From contig NC_059346.1 of assembly GCF_019703515.2 (NCBI RefSeq), forward strand, positions 55,378,001 through 55,442,000: DNA of 64,000 bases, in the 5' to 3' direction. The stretch is from Myxocyprinus asiaticus (taxonomy: Eukaryota > Chordata > Actinopteri > Cypriniformes > Catostomidae). Made by a program: the position numbers and the translations under genes. Of this stretch, positions 57,601-64,000 are shown in pieces (positions within the stretch are counted from its first letter, which is position 1; each line of letters begins with the position of its first letter). The notes beneath the pieces were generated by a model. It was not told the origin of the DNA and made no database searches. It saw only the letters and a list, made by a program, of their open reading frames with translations.

Positions 57601-58807
57601 AACTGTTTGGAAGACAGGGGTCCCGTTACATCTGGCGTAATTCAAACACAGAATTCCACAAAAAGAACATCATAACTACAGTCAAGCATGGTGGTGGTAG
57701 TGTGATGGTGTGGGGATGCTTTGTTGCTTCAGTGCCAGGGCGACTTGCAATAATTGAGGGAAACGTGAATTCTGCTCTCTACCAGAAAATCCTAAAGGAG
57801 AACGTCCGGTCATCAGTCCGTGAGTTGAAGCTCTGGATTAACTGGATTATGCAGCAAGACAATGATCCAAAGCATAGGAGTAAGTCCACTTCTGAATGGC
57901 TCAAAAGTAGAAAAATTTAAGTTTTGGAGTGGCCTAGTCAAAGTCCTGACTTGATCCCACTTGCGATGCTGTGGCAGGACCTTAAACAGGCAGTTCATGC
58001 TCGAAAACCCTCCAGTGTGGCTGAACTAAAGCAGTTCTGCAAAGAAGAGTGGGCCAAAATTCCACCACAGTTTTGTGAAAGACTGATTTCCAGTTATCGG
58101 AAGCGTTTGGTTGCAGTTGTTGCTGCTAAAGGTGGCACAACAAGCTATTTAGTTTAAGGGGGCAGTTAGTTTTTCACATGGGTGATAGATAATGTTTTTG
58201 CTTCAATAAAAAATATATATGTTTGAAAACTGTATTTTGTGTTTACTCAGGTTGCCTTTGTTTTATGTTATATCTCGTTTGAATATCTAAAACAATTTAG
58301 TATGAAAAATATAAAAAAATAGAAGAAATATGGAAGGCAGCAAATACTTTTTCACATCACTGTACACAGTCTTGTACCTTTTGTCTTTTTGTCTGATTTT
58401 CAAATCAAAGTTTTAAATGTGATTCACCTCGGGCTGGTTGGTTTGGTTCATGGCTTAGAATGTGTCTAAAATGTAACTTTCTCAGTATTAACTTTTTGTT
58501 TATAGAACTGCAGCATTATGCCTGCAGCCAATTCACAATTGTGCTGCTATTCAGTTCAAGAGCACTCTTGTGTGATATTAGATATTTTATTGTACATATC
58601 TGGAAATAGACTAATAGCAGCATGTTCACCGTAGTTCTCACATGCCTCGTCAGTTTGAATTCAATGTGCTTCTGTTTCTCATGTTCTCCAGATGGACTTG
58701 TTGGGATGGCAATTGTTGGTGGAATTGGTCTTGGTTTGGCTGGTTTGGCTGGTTTGGCTGGATTGGTGGGTCTGGTTGGTTTAGCTGTGGCTAAGAAATC
58801 TGCATAA
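44279..58807 (+). CDS. fis1: fis1, mitochondrial fission 1 protein (five coding exons)
   Basis: FIS1 is a tail-anchored outer mitochondrial and peroxisomal membrane protein with a cytosolic TPR-like helical bundle that helps recruit fission factors. Coding exons are 44279-44323, 44528-44660, 55745-55821, 55907-56012 and 58692-58807. All junctions are GT/AG and in phase, giving 158 residues. Visible family signatures are TQFEYAWCLIRSK in exon 2, QRDYLFYLAVANYKLK in exon 3, LEKLIDKAMKK in exon 4, and a C-terminal hydrophobic Gly/Leu/Ala anchor followed by a short KKSA tail. The start ATG has G at +4 and nothing longer fits upstream. The human protein, as I recall it, is 152 residues; the six extra residues lie in the anchor, where a 9-bp unit is repeated. 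Intron 2 is about 11 kb and full of transposons. No inactivating change is seen, so this is taken as the functional gene. Confidence 0.95.
44528..44660 (+). CDS. fis1: fis1 coding exon 2
   Basis: The exon starts after a TTTTCAG acceptor and ends with one base of a split codon before GTAACT. It encodes KFGEKYKAEL through KKGIVMLD, the first TPR-like helices, including the strongly conserved QFEYAWCL segment. Confidence 0.95.
45147..47660. mobile_element. Element nested inside the 37-bp array
   Basis: The 37-bp array stops at about 45145 and resumes at about 47665. The interrupting DNA begins TAGTGCCCGACCAATATATC with a GGTCAGCCGATA palindrome, a start resembling fish hAT-type elements. The right end is not clear. 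It includes the 80-bp satellite. Confidence 0.5.
46494..47580. repeat. 80-bp tandem repeat
   Basis: The landmark TATTTAGCTA occurs at 46501, 46581, 46661, 46741, 46821, 46901, 46981 and 47061, an exact 80-bp spacing. Shorter, diverged units follow to about 47580. The unit also contains GGTCAGCCATTGACTGATAC. Confidence 0.9.
47665..48215. repeat. 37-bp tandem repeat array
   Basis: About 15 units of consensus GGGGGATTCGCGACGATGAC plus GATTAGTTGCCTGTTTT. Four diverged units of the same repeat lie at 45005-45145. Units near 47900-48045 share a GATTAGGTGCC variant. Confidence 0.9.
49566..49803 (+). mobile_element. Solo LTR with perfect 5-bp target duplication
   Basis: It starts TGTAACGAGGAGGAGGGC and ends GAACTGTGTTACA. 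AATAT flanks both sides (49561-49565 and 49804-49808). It shares TTCGGGAGAGAGAG and CCGGTTCCCGCCTCCTCCTT with the LTRs near 35.7 kb and 60.6 kb, so it belongs to the same broad LTR family. It sits in fis1 intron 2 on the + strand. Confidence 0.85.
49876..50672. mobile_element. TIR element with THAP-domain relic
   Basis: GGACCCTTTTTACACTTCCG followed by CGTTCGCGAAGCGGAAGTCG is mirrored at 50630-50672 over about 43 bp. Inside, the + strand frame reads CFHEFPKKMLNFVRARWVQA and EGDNFVIK, stop, GSTFIFGQYFQDE, which resembles a THAP zinc finger (FPK, W, HF region) with two TGA stops. THAP domains occur in P-type transposases, so this may be a non-autonomous P-like element. Confidence 0.6.
50673..51430. 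other. fis1 intron 2, nothing recognised
   Basis: AT-rich intron sequence without element ends or coding signal. Confidence 0.35.
51431..53687. mobile_element. 2.26-kb TIR element with 6-bp target duplication
   Basis: CAGGGTTACCGCGGGTCTTT at the left is matched by the inverse of AACCTGTAGAAACCCTG at the right, and AAAAAGTCTTA is mirrored on both sides. CTTCTA flanks both ends (51425-51430 and 53688-53693). No transposase is seen. It contains a CT microsatellite, a foldback fragment (52270-52560) and a further MITE (52626-52973). Confidence 0.65.
52626..52973. repeat. MITE inside the 2.26-kb element
   Basis: TAGACCTTATTCACAGCAGC-GCCATTTTTAA at the left and CATGGCGCTACTCTGAATAA-GGTCTA at the right, with ACGAGGCTGTGAGGGAT mirrored further in. 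Related arm fragments occur at 54415-54470. Confidence 0.6.
53694..55084. other. fis1 intron 2, nothing recognised
   Basis: AT-rich. A possible short MITE-arm fragment (TCTCACAGCCTCATTTTC) lies near 54432. No coding signal. Confidence 0.3.
55085..55715. repeat. Palindromic (foldback) MITE, complete
   Basis: AAAGATAGTTCACCCAAAAA at the left and GGGATGGCATGAGGGTGAGT at the right, with inverted arms around CATATCGTCACCTACTGGGC. Same family as 18328-18917. It ends about 30 bp before fis1 exon 3. Confidence 0.8.
55745..55821 (+). CDS. fis1: fis1 coding exon 3
   Basis: The exon follows a TTATTAG acceptor, completes the split Glu codon, and encodes LIHKGTKDGQRDYLFYLAVA and NYKLK up to a GTGGTT donor. 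The DYLFYLA block is the conserved second TPR region. Confidence 0.94.
55907..56012 (+). CDS. fis1: fis1 coding exon 4
   Basis: The exon starts after TTCACAG and ends with one base of an Asp codon before GTGAGA. It encodes EYERGLKYIRILLKNEP and LDLEKLIDKAMKK, the last helices before the membrane anchor. Confidence 0.95.
56150..56757. other. fis1 intron 4, no gene
   Basis: It includes a dispersed-repeat-like stretch (GAACTACACTACCCATGATC ... CATGATGCACTGCG). No coding signal. Confidence 0.3.
56758..58362 (+). mobile_element. Tc1-like transposon E
   Basis: CAGTGCTGTGAAAAAGTATT at the left and AATACTTTTTCACATCACTG at the right. TA follows the right end; the left TA is no longer clear. It lies in fis1 intron 4 and carries a transposase gene with few lesions. 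Confidence 0.88.
57138..58157 (+). pseudogene. Tc1-like transposase E, catalytic Glu lost
   Basis: The frame starts MPRSKEIPEMMRKKVIEIHQ (first HTH). A stretch near 57240-57370 is read in another frame (ISKWRKRGTVVNLPRSGRPS), so two compensating shifts are present. Catalytic positions: VLWTDESKVELF (Asp) and MQQDNDPKHRSK (Asp). The third motif reads SQSPDLIPLAMLWQDL instead of the usual NPIE-LW, so the Glu is replaced by Ala. There is also a TAA stop at 57918-57920. Confidence 0.85.
58692..58807 (+). CDS. fis1: fis1 coding exon 5, tail anchor
   Basis: The exon starts after TTCTCCAG and completes the Asp codon. It encodes GLVGMAIVGGIGLGL, then six tandem three-residue units (GLA, GLA, GLA, GLV, GLV, GLA; 58733-58786), then AVAKKSA and TAA. 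This is the single-pass C-terminal anchor with a basic tail that directs insertion into mitochondria and peroxisomes. The first three 9-bp units are identical. Confidence 0.95.
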
Positions 58808-59369
58808 GAGAATGAGCTGAGACACATTCATCATGATGCCTTATAAATGAGGATGTTAAGACCTGTTTTAGGTTTGGAATGGATGCAGAAAGACCTGCGA
58901 TAATTCAGTCAGTCATGATGACACTGACAGAAAACCAATTAACCATCTGATGCCTTACTAGCTTTTCAAGAATTCCTTTGTATAAGGCCAATGCATTTTA
59001 AACTAAATCAGAACACACTCACACTTACAGCATAATGTAACCAGATCAGCACCTCTTCACATCTCTGTTATAGAAAGAGGAGCTACCGCAATACATTTTT
59101 TTTTTTTTTTTTTTCTGTTATTAAGGGATTTAATAATATGGACTGTAGAACCTTAAACATTTAACTGTTTTAGCTTTTTTTATTCTTTGTCCTTGCAAGT
59201 GTCCCCTCATTGAGCATGCTAAAAAGTATCCATGGATCAGCACACATTCATTAAACTACATATTTAAGATATTGATGTCTATTAAAATGAAACATTATCT
59301 GTTTCATTTACATTCAGAAAGTGTATCATCTAACGAGCAGGTGTGTGTATAACCTTAACACCAGATATA

Positions 59370-59835
59370 CACTACCGGTGAAAAGTTTTGAAACACTTAC
59401 TCATTCGTTATTATATTATTATTATTATTGTTTTTTTTTTTTTGTTTATAAAAAAAAATATATAACTTTGTTATATTTTAGCATCTTCATAGTAGTCACC
59501 CTTTGCCTAGAATTTGCAGACATGTACTCGACATTTTCTCAACCAACTTCTTGAGGTATCACCCTGGGATGCTTTTTAAACAGTACTGAAGGAGTTCCCA
59601 TCTTCCTTCCTTTTGAAAAGTTCCTTTTCTTTATTATTTGGTCCAAGTCATCAATTTCAAAAACTTTTTTTTTTTATTAAATTTTAGTTTTAGAATGAAA
59701 TAAATTAATATGGTGGCACAATTATATTTTTGTCTACAAAACTAATTTCAAACATTTAAGCATACGCCTTCAGATCAAAAGATTTTTAAGATCATGAGAA
59801 ACATTTCAGTCAAGTGTTTCCAAAGTTTTGACCGG

Positions 59836-59840
<5 letters not shown>
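59370..59840. repeat. Tc1-type MITE in fis1 3' flank
   Basis: CACTACCGGTGAAAAGTTTT and the inverse CAAAGTTTTGACCGGTAGTG bound 470 bp. The interior CATGTACTCGACATTTTCTC and TTGAGGTATCACCCTGGG carry no protein. It may share a family with 6597-6780. Confidence 0.75.

Positions 59841-59849
<9 letters not shown>

Positions 59850-59901
<52 letters not shown>
59850..59901. repeat. (TA)n microsatellite
   Basis: Twenty-five or more TA units directly after the MITE end. Confidence 0.9.
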
Positions 59902-59907
<6 letters not shown>

Positions 59908-60599
59908 AAAAAAAAACAGTTTTATATAAGTTTAAGACAATACCAAATGAATGTCCATGTATTTGTCTTCTTGTGCTTGTATTTGAAGAGTTTCTAATGC
60001 AGTTTAGAAATGTAATGTTAAAACCAGAAACGAGTATACAGCAGTGAGATTAAAGTAAACCTTCCAGTGATGCCTAGGCCAGATCTTTTAGTTAAAAGCC
60101 TGCCATGTATAAAGTCCAAATATGTATAGCCATAATAAAAATCAGGTGTATGAACACTGGGCACAAAGATTACAGATGTTTTGTTTTGACATGCATGTTT
60201 TGTTCTTGCACTAAATCGTAAAGACAAGAGTTTGTCTCATGGTGTATTCTGTACGAGGAATATCAGATTGTTTTGTTTGTGTTTGTCTTTATAACAACAG
60301 TGCATATTGCCAATTTTAAACACAAGCACCAAATAAAATTAAACCCCATGCTCTACATGTTTTGAATGTACTTCATTTTTACTCTTGTCTTCACTTAATT
60401 TTGATTTAGGTATAAATGTATATGGAAAGAGGATTTGAATTCAAATAAAATGTAAGATTAAGATAGAAAACATATGAAAATATGAGTAGTGCTTGCACAT
60501 GCGAAACTCGCTGCCACAATGCTAAGGGCAATGATGTTTTGGGCCACTGGCAGGACATTGCAATTCTTTTGCTAAGGTGTTTCCCAAAATATTTATGAT

Positions 60600-61090
60600 A
60601 TTCTGGTGCCTTCTGGTGGGCAAGGAGGAGGCGGGAACCGGCTGAACAGTCAACATAAACTTTAATGATATAAATTAACCACCTCTGGAGGGGAGACGCT
60701 GCCCTTTCGGCTGTTCCATCAGCCGGTGGTCCACCCCGCCTCCTGTGAACCTGGGGGAGAGACGAGGGGAGGCGTGGGGAGAGGGAAAGGGTGAGCAGAG
60801 ATGCAGAGAGAGAGAGAGAGAGAAGAACTTGCTCGCCGGCTCCCAGAGGCGCTGTCGCCCAGTTCTCAACCGTTCCTCCGCTCTCTGGCAGACACTAGCT
60901 CGCTCCTCCCCTGATAAACGGAACTGCTCCTCCCCTTCTTCGGCGGACGGCAGCGTTTCCTCCGGCTCTCGGCTGCCGGCAGTGACCCCTCCATCCCCAG
61001 GCAGAAGGCCGCAGCTGCTCCCCTGGCAGATGGCAGCAGTGAAGACTCCACAACAGCAAATCCCTCCTCCCACCCAGGTTTCAGCACCTC
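60600..61090 (-). mobile_element. LTR-element fragment with repetitive region
   Basis: It contains an LTR-like segment (CCGGCTGAACAGTCAACATA, also at 30703 and 35670) and a GC-rich repetitive region (60840-61070) matching the internal region at 35340-35634. On the - strand a primer-site-like AGGTGCTGAAACCTGGG lies near 61085. It is incomplete. Confidence 0.5.
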
Positions 61091-61371
61091 TGATAAGGTT
61101 CGATATCTGGACAATGGAGTCAGGAGGCTGCACGTGAGTATTTTTATTACTCTTCAGCGTCGTTGACAAAACTTAAACAAAAAGGGCACTCAGTGGCCAA
61201 GTTGTCACACACAAACGAGTAAATGCTTCTTGTTGCGCACACACAGGGACAGTCTCTCTCTGGTCTCTATCTGCCATCACTACAACAAGAAACAGGTGTT
61301 AGAGATAATGATAACCCAGGTGACGAGCCTTACCGCTCTCTCCTGCAGACAGATACACAACCACGCCCCCA
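61091..61371 (-). mobile_element. LTR following RNase H fragment
   Basis: On the - strand it follows the RNase H fragment and ends near ATATCGAACCTTATCA, parallel to the end of the 5' LTR at 1413 (GAACCTTGTTACA). It shares GAGAGCGGTAAGG with that LTR. The start is approximate. Confidence 0.45.
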
Positions 61372-61399
61372 TCACCACATATCCCCACCGCCCGACTCA

Positions 61400-61640
61400 G
61401 GCCAGGGCAAAATCCAGCCTGCAAACCCCCCCCCCCCCCACCCATTTCTGGAGAGAAAGTCAGCCACAGCCATTTGCACCCCTGGTCTGTGGATCACCTC
61501 AAATTTTAACGGCTTAAGTGCCAGGTACCAATGGGTGATCCACGCATTGATATCCTTCATGTGGTGGAGTGGGGCGTGATCCGAACAGAGGGTGAAGGCT
61601 AATGTACAGCACCAGTCGTTCCTCCACCTCCTGAGAACAA
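61400..61640 (-). pseudogene. RNase H end of Gmr1-like gypsy Pol
   Basis: On the - strand the frame reads FTLCSDHAPLHHMKDINAWI and THWYLALKPLKFEVIHRPGV, then VADFLSRN, the C-terminal end of a gypsy RNase H. It is followed by a Gly-rich tail and an LTR with no integrase after it. That fits an element whose integrase lies upstream of RT, like the fragment at 2158-3177. The upstream part is cut off by the LTR at 61641. Confidence 0.6.
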
Positions 61641-62180
61641 TGATCAGTTTATTAATATAAATGAAGCAAGGCTGATAAAACTTTGAGAGAGGAACCCGGC
61701 ACTGACTGCAGCATGGAGAACAATGGTGTGTTTGTAGGCTTGTGTGCATAGTGGTCGTGCAGAGTAGATCCTCGAGGAAACCAGAGAGAGTAGTATGTTC
61801 GTAGGCTTGTGTGTGTAGTGGTCATGTGCAGAGCAGTCCCGGTGCAGAGAAGTATCGCTGAGGAGAAACTCAGAAGCATCAAAGAGGCGAGGCAAACAGG
61901 CAGGATGGTAATCATAATTCCTGTGCACACAGTGCAGACTGGTAACCAATATACAGACACGATACAGGATATACTAGGGCAGAGGGAGAGAGTGGTAAGA
62001 AACAGGACTCAAACAAACAATCAAGCAACGAACACAAAACAGAGGGAGGTAGATATAGCCTGGGAACTAATGGTGACCGGGTGCGCTCATTCGCAGCAAG
62101 CTGGCATGATCAGCGTTACCATGGAAACAATCAAGGCTTCCATGGCAACACTGATCACGTGACACCTAAACCTAACAGAG
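61641..62180 (-). mobile_element. 3' LTR of chromovirus gypsy element
   Basis: On the - strand it begins near TGTTAGGTTTAGGTGTCACG and ends in a TTAATAAACTGATCATTG region. It contains duplicated CACAAGCCTACAAACA / CACAAGCCTACGAACA blocks. It directly follows the chromodomain of the Pol remnant on the right. Confidence 0.55.
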
Positions 62181-62229
62181 AGAACATAATGACAAAAGAA
62201 AACAAACCAGCAGACTCACCGTGACAGTG

Positions 62230-63624
62230 ACTGCACCCCCCCCCCCCAGGGACGCCTCTTGGTGGTCAGGTCCATAGCCCTCCCAGTCCACCAGGTATTG
62301 AACCCCCCTGCCCCTGTATCTGACATCAAGTAACCGTCTGATAGAATAAGCCGGGGCGCCCTCCACCAGACGTGGCGGGTGCGGAAGGGTGAAGGTTAGA
62401 CCGGATGATGGGTTTGACATGAGAACACCGGGTGGACACAACTAAGGAAAGGGGGCAATTTGAGATGGACCACCACCGGGCTAATGACCTTAGTGATGGG
62501 AAAAGACCCAAAGAATCTGGACAGAGGTTACACGAGGAGAGTCGGAGAGGAATGTCTTTGGTAGACAACCAGACCTTCTGCCCGCAGATGTAAGCTGGAG
62601 GTTTAGACCAGTGGAAATCTGCTGATTTATTAATACGAATGCCAGTCCGGAGGAGGGCTTCTCTGGCTATTCGCCAGATGCGACAGCACCGTTGGATGAA
62701 GGCGTGTGCGGACAGGACCTGAGCGTCGGGTTCTTGGTCAGGGAACAGAGGAGGCTGGTAACTCCCCGTAGACGACGACGGAGGGGAAATGTGGTCATAC
62801 TCGACCCAGTCTAAATGAGAGCTCCAAGAAGACGGATTACGGGAAGTGACGCAACTCAGGGTCTTTTCAAGCTCTCGGTTCGCCCATTCCGCCTGCCCAT
62901 TAGTCTGGGGATGGAACCCAGAGGACAGACTTACAGTAGCCCCCAGCTGTCGGCAAAATTCTGCCCAAAACCGTGACACAAACTGGGGTCCCCTGTCAGA
63001 AACCACATCGACCGGGAGGCCATGAATGCAGAAGACTTCAATTGCTGTCTTCCTCGCTGAAGGTAATTTGAGGAGGGGAAAATGAGCAGCCTTCATGATG
63101 ACTGTGTTACCATGGGAAGGGGGGAGAATGGTAACACAGTCCATGGCAATGTGAGACCAGGGTCTCGAGGGGACTGACAGTGGTTGGAAGAGCCCGGCCG
63201 GAGGCTTACAGGAAGTCTTGTTAGCAGCACAGACTGGGCAGGTGGAAACATAACAACGAACATCCTGCACTAGCGACGGCCACCAGAATCGCTGTCTAAT
63301 GAGTGCCTGAGTACGAGCAGCCCCTTGATGACAGGTGACGTTGGACGAGTGGCCCCACCGGAGAACATGCATCAGGACTGACCGCGGAATGAATAACAGG
63401 CCCGTTGGGCACCTGGTGGGCAAGGTGGTGTTACGCAGTGCGGAACGGACTTTAGACTCCACGTCCCAGGACATCATGCCCACCACCCAGGAGGTGGGGA
63501 GGATGGTATCCGGAAGGGTGGTGGAGGTCCCGACTTCAAAACACCGGGAAAGGGCATCGGGCTTGGTGTTCTTGTAGCCCAGACGGTAGGATAAAATCAA
63601 GTCGAACCGGGTGAAAAACGGCAC
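62230..63624 (-). pseudogene. Ty3/gypsy integrase with chromodomain
   Basis: On the - strand the open frame holds the end of RNase H (LILSYRLGYKNTKPDALSRC), then an integrase zinc finger (GHSSNVTCHQGAARTQALIR, CPVCAANKTSC). The catalytic core follows, with IAMDCVTILPP (Asp), VVSDRGPQFVSRFWAEF (Asp) and HPQTNGQAEWANRELEKT (Glu). After a frameshift near 62400, a chromodomain reads [20 protein letters not shown] and DWEGYG. Chromodomains target integration to marked chromatin in chromoviruses. All integrase catalytic residues remain; frameshifts near 63070 and 62400 break it. Confidence 0.85.
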
Positions 63625-64000
63625 CCAATGGGCCTGTCTGGAGTTAAGACATTTAGCTCCACGGATTTATTCCAAGTTATTTTGGTCAGTCCAGACTACA
63701 AAAGGTACCCCCTGAACCCTCTAACCAATGACGCCACTCGCCCAAGGCCAATCTGACAGCCAACAGCTCCCTATTACCGATGTTGTAATTCCGTTCGGCT
63801 GGGGACAGACGATGCAAAAAAAAAGGCACACGGATGCATCTTTCCATCTGAGGGAGGGCACTGTGACAGGACAGCACTGACCCTGACCTCTGATGCATCC
63901 ACCTCCACCACGAACTGACATACAGGGTCAGGAGTAATTAGAATGGGAGCAGTGCTAAACCTCTCTTTTAATTTGGAAAATGCGGCCTCAGCCGACGAGG
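63625..64000 (-). pseudogene. Ty3/gypsy RT/RNase H (runs off window)
   Basis: On the - strand fragments read [20 protein letters not shown] and [18 protein letters not shown], typical of the gypsy RNase H region, with a frameshift near 63650 before the integrase frame. The element continues beyond the right edge. Confidence 0.75.

Larger units (their letters stand above)
58808..60337 (+). other. fis1 3' flank / probable 3' UTR
   Basis: No gene follows the fis1 stop. The first convincing polyadenylation signal I see is AATAAA at 60332-60337, so the 3' UTR could be about 1.5 kb and would include the MITE at 59370-59840 and the adjoining TA repeat. Earlier cleavage cannot be excluded. Confidence 0.35.

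Noticed and set aside
44279..58807. fis1 as a pseudogene because of its transposon-filled introns
   Set aside because: All five exons are open, in phase, with canonical splice sites and conserved residues.
58516..58827. - strand ORF with TRPTNPAKPAKPAKP
   Set aside because: Antisense of the fis1 tail-anchor repeat.

Overview
This window looks like teleost nuclear DNA, most likely from a cyprinid. That is an inference from a vertebrate FIS1 gene with spliced exons, many Tc1-like transposons, long palindromic MITEs and L2, L1, gypsy and piggyBac elements. There is no bacterial or plasmid-like gene organisation. Most open frames in the window are transposon remnants or read-through of simple repeats.

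The only clearly intact host gene is fis1 (+ strand, 44279-58807, five coding exons in phase, 158 residues). It encodes the tail-anchored mitochondrial/peroxisomal fission adaptor. Its 11-kb second intron and 2.7-kb fourth intron are packed with mobile DNA. Two further host genes survive as decaying remnants. (1) On the + strand between about 6.0 and 11.7 kb lie DH, PH and SH3 exons, in the right order, of an ephexin-type RhoGEF with several stops, frameshifts and damaged splice sites. (2) On the - strand between 41.35 and 18.08 kb lie about twelve exons of a zona-pellucida (ZPAX-like egg-coat) gene. Many are open and in phase, but at least two splice donors are broken, there are frameshifts, and one stretch of exons has been replaced by transposons.

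Layout from left to right. 1-4.9 kb: gypsy/Gmr1-like LTR retroelement remnant followed by a small LTR element with a coding minisatellite. 5-11.7 kb: RhoGEF pseudogene with MITEs and a tRNA-SINE. 11.7-17.9 kb: an L2-type LINE broken by two different Tc1 transposons. 18-30.4 kb: 3' half of the ZPAX-like gene, invaded by Tc1 elements and by a 3.4-kb TIR element that itself holds two MITEs. 30.7-35.85 kb: a small non-autonomous LTR element whose LTR is split by an L1 with a 17-bp target duplication. 36.9-39.8 kb: piggyBac. 39.9-41.35 kb: 5' exons of the ZPAX-like gene. 42.4-43.45 kb: MITE inside MITE. 44.2-58.8 kb: fis1. 59-64 kb: fis1 3' flank, a MITE, then LTR retroelement fragments and a Ty3/gypsy chromovirus running off the right edge.

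The genes do not form a shared pathway. The window reads as one housekeeping gene next to two dying genes in a transposon-rich neighbourhood, where insertion order can be read from nested target-site duplications.
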